NCBI RefSeq assembly: GCF_023062595.1
Contig: NZ_JALLAN010000002.1
Coordinates: forward strand, 124,001 to 188,000
Source of the DNA: Arthrobacter rhizosphaerae
GTDB taxonomy: Bacteria > Actinomycetota > Actinomycetes > Actinomycetales > Micrococcaceae
Direction: 5' to 3'
Length of the DNA: 64,000 nt
The translations under genes and the position numbers were made by a program. Under the pieces are notes generated by a model. That model saw nothing but the letters and a program-made list of their open reading frames with translations, was not told the DNA's origin and did not search any database. Of the stretch, positions 57,208 through 64,000 are shown piece by piece. Each line of letters starts with the position of its first letter. Position 1 is the first letter of the stretch.

Positions 57208-58869
57208 CTAGAATTCTGTAGTGCCGCGCAATTTGCGGGGGCGCCCGTCCGGGTCCACAAGAAACCGGTTTGCGGGACCCGCCCAGAGACGCTGAAGGCG
57301 CGAGACTGGCTCTGTACTGTGGTGCCGCACATGTCCCTTGGGCCGGGGCGAGCGGGCGCCGGCTTTGTGCCAATCGTCCAGAGCACCGGCGGCGGCATTC
57401 CAAAGGCCGAGGCCGTCCTCCGGCGCTTGGAGCCGGGGGTCACTCTGGTCGAGGCCCAGGTGCTCGGCCCAGAGTTGGAGCCGGAGCCCGTGGGCCAATG
57501 GACGGGAAGCGGCGGGACCAGTGGATCGCCCCGGACCAGTGTCTGCGCCGGATGCTGCCTGCTCACCGGCTCTGGTCTCACCAGCAGTGGGGTTACCGGC
57601 AGTGGTGTCGATGACCGCGCAAGTAAGCTCACTGTCCGTGGTCCAGGACCGACGGTTGAAGTTGTCCGACCCGCACGTGAACCAGGTGTCGTCGATAATG
57701 CAGACCTTGGCATGCACATAGATCGGAGTCCCGGCTTTGTTCTCCAGATTGAAGACGCCGAATCTGCCGGGCGCCACGCGGCTTATGGTTTCGATGGCAC
57801 GCAGTTGCCCCAGCCGCTTGGGTGGCCCACCGAGCGGACCGTCGGAGTCCGGGTAGCGCGGCACCACTGCGATCACGTTCAACCCGGGATTCTGTTCGAG
57901 GGCTCCCGCGATTCCGGCTGCGACTTCAGCCGACCACAGGTACTGGTCCTCGATGTAAATCAAGGAGCGGGCCAGGGCGAAAGCTTTCGTGTAGGCCTTT
58001 GCAACGCTCCGCTCACCATCGGGCGCGAACGGGAACGGCGGACGCTTCACACCGTAGGTGCGCAGCAGCTGCACGGCATGCGGGCCGGCCGGTGGCGGTG
58101 GTGGCGCATTCTCCGGCAGGGGTTCCGGGTGCCGGGGCATGTCGGCCAGGCGTTGCAGCAGCATCCGGTACGGTGTGCGATGGTCCAGGGGATGGGGGTC
58201 ATTCCACCGTTCAGCGAACAACTCCAGCACATCTGCCACAACCGGGCCGCGCAGTTCGAGGGCGGCGTCGTGCCACGGAGGTTGTTTCCCGTACCGCGGA
58301 TCCATGTCCACCGCCTGCGGGTCACCCGCGTGATCGGCGTCGTCCCGGCGGCTGTGGGAGAGGTCGATCCCACCAACGAACGCGACGTCCCGCGAGGGGT
58401 CACTGTCACTGCGGATGACGAACAGTTTCTGGTGATGGCAGCCGAAGAGGCGCACCCGCTGATCCAACAGCACCTCGCCGCCGGCGTCGTTGATCTGGCG
58501 GCTGAGGAGCTCGTTGGACCGGTTACTCATGGGGGCAGACACCCGCTCTCCGTGGGATCTCCAGACCAGGCCCCGCACTTCCACTCCCGCTCGGGCTAAC
58601 CGCGCCAGCAACTCGCCGATCGTCGGCCCATCCGGCGTAAGCCGCTCGTCGGCGTCGCCACGCCAGTCGGTGAACCACACACGGTCTCCCGCCTGAAGAG
58701 CCGACAACTCCTCATGCAGTCGCGCGAAGTAGGTCGCCCCATGAATCAGGGGCCGCACGAGGTTGCCCTCCGACCAGGACGCCGAACCCGCGCTGCCCGT
58801 GTGCACGTCGGTGGCTGCATTGCCCCACTCAGCGCCACTCAAGAACCAGTAACCAGCACTACTGTTCAC
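57208..58869 (-). CDS. Phospholipase D-like protein
   Basis: A 553-residue protein with two HKD motifs: CHHQKLFVI with the following VGGIDLSHSR, and VHAKVCIIDDTWFTCGSDNFNRRS. These form one active site in PLD-superfamily enzymes. The N-terminus (NSSAGYWFLSGAEWGNAATDV) has no signal peptide. A Gly/Ala/Thr-rich linker (about residues 435-465) separates the second motif from the C-terminal tail. It may act on phospholipids or as a transphosphatidylase. It has no operon partners and ends against the perfect hairpin. Confidence 0.88.
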   Translation of the reverse strand: MNSSAGYWFLSGAEWGNAATDVHTGSAGSASWSEGNLVRPLIHGATYFARLHEELSALQAGDRVWFTDWRGDADERLTPDGPTIGELLARLARAGVEVRGLVWRSHGERVSAPMSNRSNELLSRQINDAGGEVLLDQRVRLFGCHHQKLFVIRSDSDPSRDVAFVGGIDLSHSRRDDADHAGDPQAVDMDPRYGKQPPWHDAALELRGPVVADVLELFAERWNDPHPLDHRTPYRMLLQRLADMPRHPEPLPENAPPPPPAGPHAVQLLRTYGVKRPPFPFAPDGERSVAKAYTKAFALARSLIYIEDQYLWSAEVAAGIAGALEQNPGLNVIAVVPRYPDSDGPLGGPPKRLGQLRAIETISRVAPGRFGVFNLENKAGTPIYVHAKVCIIDDTWFTCGSDNFNRRSWTTDSELTCAVIDTTAGNPTAGETRAGEQAASGADTGPGRSTGPAASRPLAHGLRLQLWAEHLGLDQSDPRLQAPEDGLGLWNAAAGALDDWHKAGARSPRPKGHVRHHSTEPVSRLQRLWAGPANRFLVDPDGRPRKLRGTTEF

Positions 58870-59101
58870 CTGTCGTTCCCTTCGTGACCTGAGCCGGTCA
58901 TTAGGCGTTCCGGCCTACTCAATAGCCTACGACTGTGCCGAACATTGTCATCGGATAACGGTCGACGTCTTGGGGATTCCGAAGGTCTGGACACGGGCAG
59001 CCGCCGGGCTTATCGTGCAGAGGTGGCGGCTGCCTGACTGGCAGAAGGGCACGTACTGCCGGTCCGTCGTTGCGGCCGCACGTCATGACAGGAGGAATCA
59101 G

Positions 59102-59575
59102 ATGGAACACGTTGAAGAGACTGTTGACGTCGCAGTACCGGTGCGGACCGCGTACAACCAGTGGACCCAGTTCGAATCCTTTCCGCAGTTCATGTCCGGT
59201 GTGGAGTCTGTAACGCAACTGACCGACACCACCAACCACTGGGTTACAAAGGTGGGTGGTGTCCAGCGGGAATTCGATACTGAAATAGTTGACCAGGAGC
59301 CTGATGACCGGATCGCGTGGCGCAGCACCGACGGCAAGTCACATGCCGGCATCATCAGGTTTACGCCGCTGGACGCCAATCACACGAAGGTCAAAGTCCA
59401 TTTCGAATGGGCGCCGGAATCCGTCACTGAAAAGGCTGGCGCTGCACTGAAGATCGACGAGATGCAGGTAAAAGCCGACATGCGGAAGTTCAAGGACTTC
59501 ATTGAATCGCGCGGCACCGAAACCGGCGGCTGGCGCGGTGAAGTCAAAGACAGCGGCCCCACCGGGCAGTTCTAG
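59102..59575 (+). CDS. SRPBCC (polyketide cyclase/START-like) protein
   Basis: A 157-residue single-domain protein. It starts EHVEETVDVAVPVRTAYNQW and includes FPQFMSGVESV and FTPLDANHTKVKVHFEW, the characteristic strands of the START-like fold seen in cyclases and oligoketide-binding proteins. ATG 59102 follows ACAGGAGGAA at optimal spacing. The ligand is unknown, but the fold has a hydrophobic cavity. It is monocistronic. Confidence 0.88.
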   Translation: MEHVEETVDVAVPVRTAYNQWTQFESFPQFMSGVESVTQLTDTTNHWVTKVGGVQREFDTEIVDQEPDDRIAWRSTDGKSHAGIIRFTPLDANHTKVKVHFEWAPESVTEKAGAALKIDEMQVKADMRKFKDFIESRGTETGGWRGEVKDSGPTGQF

Positions 59576-59647
59576 AAGTGCCAGCGATAAGGGTTCCGTA
59601 GTCAGGCGGGTCGCCGAGGCACGAATATCCCTAAATGATTAGGTGGC

Positions 59648-59675
59648 GTTGAGCCTGGGTTTCGACAGGCTCAAC
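59648..59675. repeat. REP-like palindrome GTTGAGCCTG...CAGGCTCAAC
   Basis: Perfect 10-base arms around GGTTTCGA. The GGGTTTCGACAGGCTCAAC form is a common dispersed palindrome in actinobacterial genomes. Only one copy is seen in this window. Confidence 0.7.
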
Positions 59676-59814
59676 GCATCGGCACCTGTGAAACGTCATT
59701 GGAATGAACTGCGCTCCGGTCCGGCGGCAACTATGACGACGGTCACTGCGGAGCGCTGAGAAGGACATTACTCAGTAAACGGTTTCTCAGCAATAGTGAC
59801 TATTCCAAAACACT

Positions 59815-59851
59815 GCGGACGGCGACGGTGGGAGGCGCCGTCGTCGTCCGC
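59815..59851. terminator. Imperfect hairpin of the GACGGCGGGA family
   Basis: GCGGACGGCGACGGTGGGA pairs imperfectly with GCGCCGTCGTCGTCCGC and is followed by TTTGTTT. It sits between convergent genes, as does its perfect relative at 57103. Confidence 0.65.
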
Positions 59852-59906
59852 TTTGTTTAGCCTCAGAACCTAAGCTGTCACCGACTCATCGATCTTCAGC
59901 AGCCGG

Positions 59907-60716
59907 TCATACATTGGGGACGCACTCGCCGGTTCCCAACAATGCCAGGCCAGCCCGGTCACCGGCACCGAAGCCCACCTGCCCGTTGTTCTCCTCGTAC
60001 ATCAGCTGGGTGGGGTCGTTCACATGGTCCAGCCCCACCACGTGCGCCAGCTCGTGCATGATGATGGCACGAACCAGAGCAGGTCCATTGGGAAAGGTCA
60101 TTGTTTCGCTCAGGCCTGGCGCGTCGAGCTGCACCTGGCCGGTGACGTATACATAGGGTTCGCCGGGAACCTGGATTGAGCTGCTGCCGCCGAACCCGGC
60201 GACCCTTCCCGCCAAATCCGGTGATTCTTCCGGCGTCGACCAGGCAATCAAAATGGGTGCCCACTTTTTCCCATAGCGGTCAGGCTGGTACGCCTCGCGG
60301 TCTTTGGCTGGTGCCTCAGCTGTGGGCCCGTCGTACACGAACTGCAGCCCCGTGGCGGCGGAAACGGCAGACACCGCCTCCCGAATAAGCTGGTCCGTCC
60401 CCGGTGGCGCTAAGTCCGGCCGGACAACGTAGTGAACTGGACGGCAGGGGTCGTAAGCAACGAAGGGCTGGCCAGGGTCGGGTGACTCCTGAAGGACGAA
60501 TGCGGTTGATCCATTGCTGGCGGGAGGGAGCCCGAGAGGAGACGAGGCGGCTTCATACCCCGGTGGAGGAACCTCAGAGTCGGGGAGGTGGGGCAGCGCC
60601 TCCGCCAAAACGTACCGTTCGAACCAGGACGGAATGAAAAAGAGTCCGACGATGAGCGCGAGAACCAGTACGATGGCCGACGTCGACCGCCACTTGCCGG
60701 GGCGTCCCTGCTTCAT
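59907..60716 (-). CDS. Matrixin-like zinc metalloprotease, membrane-anchored
   Basis: A 269-residue protein with one N-terminal hydrophobic helix (about residues 12-32) and a C-terminal catalytic domain. The zinc motif HELAHVVGLDH (HExxHxxGxxH, about residue 219-229) is typical of matrixin and related metzincin proteases. A downstream Met lies in NDPTQLMYEEN, equivalent to the Met-turn. The catalytic domain would be outside the cell. It begins near the truncated histidine kinase gene in the opposite direction; the two may share a promoter, or the junction may be a rearrangement. Confidence 0.85.
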   Translation of the reverse strand: MKQGRPGKWRSTSAIVLVLALIVGLFFIPSWFERYVLAEALPHLPDSEVPPPGYEAASSPLGLPPASNGSTAFVLQESPDPGQPFVAYDPCRPVHYVVRPDLAPPGTDQLIREAVSAVSAATGLQFVYDGPTAEAPAKDREAYQPDRYGKKWAPILIAWSTPEESPDLAGRVAGFGGSSSIQVPGEPYVYVTGQVQLDAPGLSETMTFPNGPALVRAIIMHELAHVVGLDHVNDPTQLMYEENNGQVGFGAGDRAGLALLGTGECVPNV

Positions 60717-60759
60717 CCTGGGATAACCGCGCCCCGCACGGGCGGACGTCCTCGAAGGG

Positions 60760-61557
60760 ATGAAGGCCGGAGCCGATGACTACGTGACAAAACCGCTGGA
60801 CCCCTTCGTCCTGCACACCCGGTTGCTGGCGGCCCGGCGGGTCACGACGCTTCACGGCGTGCTGGCCGATGCCCTGGCTGAGACCAGGGGCAGCAATGAA
60901 CGGCTCGCGGAATTTACCGGGCGGGTCAGCCATGACCTTCGAAATCCTTTGGGGTCCATCCTTGGATATGTAGAGCTCGGCTCCATGGAAGCAGAGACGA
61001 ATCCAGCGGGTGCTGCCGAGTATCTCGAGATCGCTGGCCACAGTGCGCGCAGAATGTTGTCCATGGTGGAGGAGTTGCTCACGTTCGCGTCCATCGGGGG
61101 TTCATTAGTCAGATCCCCGCTGTCGCTGGCGCGTCTTGTCAATGACGTCACGGCTGACCTGAGTCTGGGTCTGAAGGAAGCCGAGGCCGTGGTTGAGTTC
61201 GAGGATTTTCAGTTCGAAGCTGATGAGGGTCAGATGCGGGTGGCGCTGCAGAACCTGATTCAGAATGCCGTGGCGTACAGCCGGCCAGGACTTCCCCCTG
61301 TAATTCGGGTCCGCGGGCAGCGCTCCGGTTCGGGCGCGGTGGTGCAGGTGGCGGATAACGGTAAGGGCATCAATGCGGAGGACCGACGGCGGGTGGTGGA
61401 GCCGCTGGTCCGACTGCACCGGGAGGGGGATCCTCCTGGCTCGGGGCTGGGCCTTGCCACGTGCGCGCGGATCGCCGCTGCACACGGTGGCCGCCTGGAG
61501 ATCTCGCCAAGTCCGAGCGGTGGGACTACGGTCAGCCTGTACCTCGCCGGTTCCTGA
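60760..61557 (+). CDS. Sensor histidine kinase, N-terminally truncated hybrid
   Basis: The 265-residue frame starts within a receiver domain: GADDYVTKPLDPFVLHTRLLAA is the end of a REC domain, including its conserved lysine. The kinase core follows. The phosphorylated His is in RVSHDLRNPLGS (about residue 58), the N box is LIQNAVAYS, G1 is DNGKGI and G2 is GSGLGLATC. Similarity continues a few codons upstream (ADVLEGM) to a stop near 60724, so the first 80 or so residues of REC are missing. It is either a remnant of a REC-histidine kinase gene or still makes a soluble kinase. No response regulator is adjacent. Confidence 0.75.
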   Translation: MKAGADDYVTKPLDPFVLHTRLLAARRVTTLHGVLADALAETRGSNERLAEFTGRVSHDLRNPLGSILGYVELGSMEAETNPAGAAEYLEIAGHSARRMLSMVEELLTFASIGGSLVRSPLSLARLVNDVTADLSLGLKEAEAVVEFEDFQFEADEGQMRVALQNLIQNAVAYSRPGLPPVIRVRGQRSGSGAVVQVADNGKGINAEDRRRVVEPLVRLHREGDPPGSGLGLATCARIAAAHGGRLEISPSPSGGTTVSLYLAGS

Positions 61558-61622
61558 CGTATGACTGCCCGTGAGCTGGCCGGCTGAGTCCAGCCTCAAG
61601 CCAACTGGCGCAATGCGCTCAC

Positions 61623-62039
61623 ATGCGGAAGATTTGCCTCATGTTTGCCGCCAAGATCGCCACGGTCACGTTGAAGACGCATAGGCCGAAAGAGGTCGCT
61701 CGGTTCTGGCGTGAACTCCTCGACTACCGGATTGCTCCCAACCACAGCGACTCAGTGAAACTCATTGGAGTCGAAGGGCCAACCCTCCTTATTCAGCCGT
61801 CTGATCGCCCCATGGAGCAGGGAGCAATCCACCTGGACCTTCGCCCCGAAGATCAGTCAGCCTGTGTTCAGCGCGCGCTGGTGCTCGGAGCCACGCTTGC
61901 AGACATCGGACAGGCCGGTGACGAGGGATGGGTTGTCATGGCAGACCCCGGCGGGAACCTCTTTTGTGTCCTCCAGTCCGAGGTTGACTACCAAGATTCG
62001 CTGGTCGATGACCAGGGAACCACAACGCCCATCGATTGA
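61623..62039 (+). CDS. VOC family protein
   Basis: A 138-residue single-domain glyoxalase-fold protein. FAAKIATVTLKTHRPKEVARF and FWRELLDYRI at the start and VMADPGGNLFCVLQ near the end match VOC proteins of the Glyoxalase_6 type. Start is ATG 61623, or ATG 61641 six codons later. Substrate unknown. Confidence 0.85.
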   Translation: MRKICLMFAAKIATVTLKTHRPKEVARFWRELLDYRIAPNHSDSVKLIGVEGPTLLIQPSDRPMEQGAIHLDLRPEDQSACVQRALVLGATLADIGQAGDEGWVVMADPGGNLFCVLQSEVDYQDSLVDDQGTTTPID

Positions 62040-62084
62040 ATCGGCTCTTCTGCCGGGCGGCATGCGGGAGCGGGAACGGCGGTG

Positions 62085-62182
62085 ACGGCGGGAATTGCGG
62101 TGATGGCGGGGAACTTCGGGAACTGCGGTGATGGCGGGGAGTCGGGAACGTCGTGAAAGCCGGGAAGTCCCGCCGTCGTCCT
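62085..62182. repeat. Expanded hairpin with internal tandem repeats
   Basis: The outer arms are GACGGCGGGA near 62084-62093 and TCCCGCCGTC near 62168-62177. Between them a unit close to AACTGCGGTGATGGCGGGG occurs twice (62093-62111 and 62121-62139). The site lies between convergent VOC genes. It is a variant of the hairpin family seen at 57103, 59815 and 62964. Confidence 0.65.
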
Positions 62183-62201
62183 CTGTCTGAGTAAATGCAG
62201 C

Positions 62202-62594
62202 CTATTCGCTTGCGGGTTGGAACAGCTCGATGACGTTCCCGGACGGATCTTCGAGCAGGATTTGCTGACCGCCTGGGCCTTTGACTATGTCGTTGCGAAA
62301 CGTGAGTCCGGCGGTGCGCAGACGGTCCACTTCCGCGGCAATGTCGCTCACGATGAGGTGGATGCGGTTCCATCCTCCTGGTGCTGGGACGGCGCCGTCC
62401 GGCATCGGCCGGCCGGCAGAGCTACGAGGCCCACTCAGCAGAAGCCGCAACCGGCCCCGGGTGACATCGGCAAAGGCGGGCGCAGCGCTTGTCCTCAGGG
62501 CGAAGCCCAGGTGCTTGGTGTAGAAGTCGACGGCAGCATCGACGTCGTCCACCATGTACCGGACGCTTACCAGGTCCATTAGATCGTCAGGCAT
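62202..62594 (-). CDS. VOC family protein
   Basis: A 130-residue single-domain VOC protein. DLVSVRYMVDDVDAAVDFYTK, the central WNRIHLIVSDI and the last strand ILLEDPSGNVIELFQP are all present, the last with a metal-binding glutamate. It is convergent with another VOC gene. Substrate unknown. Confidence 0.88.
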   Translation of the reverse strand: MPDDLMDLVSVRYMVDDVDAAVDFYTKHLGFALRTSAAPAFADVTRGRLRLLLSGPRSSAGRPMPDGAVPAPGGWNRIHLIVSDIAAEVDRLRTAGLTFRNDIVKGPGGQQILLEDPSGNVIELFQPASE

Positions 62595-63016
62595 GACGCT
62601 AGATCCTTTCCCAACTCGGGTGGAAGTACTCTATCCCCTATGGCACGGCTTGGTGCAGGTGTTTGGTTATTCAGTTGCTAACGAATCCAGGTGGCTAGCT
62701 TGGTGGTTTCTGCCGTGGCGCTAGCCGATTGCAGGCCGATCCTCCTAGCATTTATTGTGCAAAGGTGCGGGCCGGAAACGGCGGAGAACAACCTGGATTA
62801 GTGCGCTGGCCGTGTTGGGCGCATGGCTCCTCCGAGTCATACCGGTGATTCAGGTGGCCCGCACTTTTGTAAGACTTCAAATGCAGCCGCTGCGGCCTTT
62901 CGAGGCTGTGGGGGAGCAGCACGCTTAGCAAAGAACCACGCTTAGCAAAGAACGCTGCCAGGAGCACGACGGCGGGAGGTCCCGCGGTCGTGCACTCAAA
63001 AGTTGGCGTGCGGCAA
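62595..63016. other. Intergenic region before the HNH gene end
   Basis: 422 bases without a gene. It has a small direct repeat ACGCTTAGCAAAGAAC twice near 62920-62954 and a terminator-like hairpin at 62964-62993. Confidence 0.65.
62964..62993 (-). terminator. Hairpin of the GACGGCGGGA family after the HNH gene
   Basis: GCACGACGGCGGGA and TCCCGCGGTCGTGC pair with one mismatch and a two-base loop. It sits 23 bases past the HNH stop. Confidence 0.75.
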
Positions 63017-64000
63017 CTATGCCGGTTGTAGGAGGAACCATTCTGGGAAAGGGTCCACGGGCATAGGCAGGTCAAGGTCCAGACCTAGATCCAATTCCGG
63101 ATCCAATTCCAACTCCGGGTCCAGATCCAGATCCGGGTCCAGGTCGTGGTCGATGTTGGGCGCGGGGAAACCGGTGTGGTCGGTCCAGGTGGGTGGTTGC
63201 CAGTCTTGTTGTTCGCTGGGGTAGTGCCGGCCTGAGGGTGCGGTCCAGCCGGGTGTTTGGTGTGCGGTGGCTGGGGATGGTGTCCAGGAGGTGTTGTGTT
63301 TGAGGTGGTGGTGTTTCCGGCAGGGTTGGCCAAGGTTGCTGATGCCGGTGGTGCCGCCGTGGGCCCAGGCCAGGAGGTGATCGGCTTCGTTGTCGAGGGA
63401 GTGGTTGCTGCAGCCCGGGAAGGGGCACTTGGCATCGCGCAGACGCAGCCATTGGCGCATGGTCTTGGGGATGCGGTAGCTGGTGCGGCCGATTTCCAGG
63501 GGTGCCCCGTCGCGGGGATCGATCAGGACGCGGTGGAAGGAATCGGCCCCTTTGGCGATGAGGTCCCGGGCGATGGATGCCGGGATGGGTCCGTACCCGT
63601 CCAACATTGCCGGTTCGTCGGTGGCGCCAAGGAGGGAGAGGACGGGGACGGTGACCAGCACTTGGGCCCGGGGAGACGGAACGCCCGCCGGGTCTGTGAC
63701 GTCCGTGTAGTCCGGGGTGCAGGGATCGCCGTTGGCCCTTGGGTTGCTCAGGAGCCAGGTGGCGGCGATGTCGGCGCGGATTTGGGTGAGTGTGCGAAGC
63801 TCTGTGGGGCCTTGGAGCGCTCTGGCTGCGGTGGTGGTCCGCTCCCAGATCCCGGCGGCGGTCGCGGCTGGCAGGTAGGCCGAGAGCCATGCCATGCCGT
63901 CATGGTCCGGGGTGTATTCCAGCCGCCGGTCCAGGGCACTCTTGCGGTGACGGATTTCAATGCTGTCCGGGTGGTGGCGTTCGCGCCAGGTGCGGGCTTT
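63017..64000 (-). CDS. DUF222/HNH endonuclease, C-terminal part only
   Basis: The gene runs in from beyond base 64000, and the frame stays open to the edge. The visible part is the end of the DUF222 region followed by an HNH nuclease domain with CPFPGCSNHSLDNEADHLL, then WAHGGTTGISNLGQPCRKHH. Cys residues and the His-Asn-His triad are in place. The C-terminus has an unusual run of alternating Asp, Leu, Pro and Glu (about 35 residues in the last 45), encoded by GATCCAATTCC-type repeats. Multicopy DUF222/HNH genes are common in Arthrobacter; their function is not clear. Confidence 0.9.
   Translation of the reverse strand, partial: KARTWRERHHPDSIEIRHRKSALDRRLEYTPDHDGMAWLSAYLPAATAAGIWERTTTAARALQGPTELRTLTQIRADIAATWLLSNPRANGDPCTPDYTDVTDPAGVPSPRAQVLVTVPVLSLLGATDEPAMLDGYGPIPASIARDLIAKGADSFHRVLIDPRDGAPLEIGRTSYRIPKTMRQWLRLRDAKCPFPGCSNHSLDNEADHLLAWAHGGTTGISNLGQPCRKHHHLKHNTSWTPSPATAHQTPGWTAPSGRHYPSEQQDWQPPTWTDHTGFPAPNIDHDLDPDLDLDPELELDPELDLGLDLDLPMPVDPFPEWFLLQPA

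Larger units (their letters stand above)
59576..59906. other. Intergenic region with two hairpins
   Basis: 331 bases between convergent genes. It holds a REP-like palindrome at 59648-59675 and a terminator-like hairpin at 59815-59851, and no gene. Confidence 0.7.

Noticed and set aside
57145..58599. A 484-codon plus-strand frame
   Set aside because: Antisense to the phospholipase D-like gene, whose HKD motifs are clear on the minus strand.
63060..63160. Repeated GATCCAATTCC units as a possible CRISPR or tandem array
   Set aside because: The repeats are short, without spacers, and lie in frame at the end of the HNH gene, where they encode an Asp-Leu tail.

Overview
The window looks like the chromosome of a high-GC actinobacterium of the Arthrobacter/Pseudarthrobacter type. 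This rests on strong GC preference at third codon positions, GTG and TTG starts, the gene set (ECF41-type sigma factor, KatG, DUF222/HNH endonuclease, uronate and tricarboxylate catabolism), and small palindromic repeats between genes. The genus is an inference. I see no rRNA, tRNA, transposase, CRISPR array or phage structural gene.

Layout. 1-2.8 kb: the 5' part of a secreted LamG/Ig-like/GH127-type glycosidase, then a translationally coupled membrane plus coiled-coil pair. 3.1-10.8 kb: a lone SdhA-like flavoprotein, an ECF41 sigma factor with an LtrA membrane protein, a DHFR-like reductase, a MarR regulator divergent from a glyoxalase-fold gene, an EVE-domain protein and a two-domain glyoxalase-fold protein. 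10.9-14.7 kb: a heterodimeric ABC exporter. 14.7-19.7 kb: an exported protein, an orphan HsdR-N-type nuclease, an acetyltransferase and KatG. 19.8-25.9 kb: relics (including a pdxS 3' end), then an aminotransferase, a 2-hydroxyacid dehydrogenase and pntAB in close order.

25.9-26.8 kb holds a 5'-truncated second copy of the ABC exporter ATPase. A shorter relic of the same region lies near 16.55 kb, so the exporter locus has been duplicated and broken up. 27-32.3 kb is a less GC-rich accessory island: a PIN-like membrane-anchored protein, an ImmA/IrrE-type protease broken by an amber codon, a protein with a HEPN-like R-x4-H motif, and a frameshifted GIY-YIG (T5orf172) gene. It resembles a decaying defence or stress locus. 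32.7-36.3 kb is metH.

36.4-47.6 kb is a complete oxidative uronate route: binding-protein-dependent sugar transporter, uronate dehydrogenase, glucarate dehydratase, 5-dehydro-4-deoxyglucarate dehydratase, 2-oxoglutarate semialdehyde dehydrogenase, IclR and LysR regulators, plus an uncharacterised gene overlapping gudD. 47.8-51.4 kb encodes an unusual ECF transporter whose T, A, A and S modules appear to lie in one 991-residue chain, with a DUF4430-like lipoprotein. 51.5-57.1 kb is a tricarballylate-type locus: GntR regulator, FAD dehydrogenase and TctCBA transporter. 57.2-64 kb: a phospholipase D-like protein, an SRPBCC protein, a matrixin-like protease, a 5'-truncated hybrid histidine kinase, two glyoxalase-fold proteins and the 3' part of a DUF222/HNH gene, with related hairpins at most gene ends.
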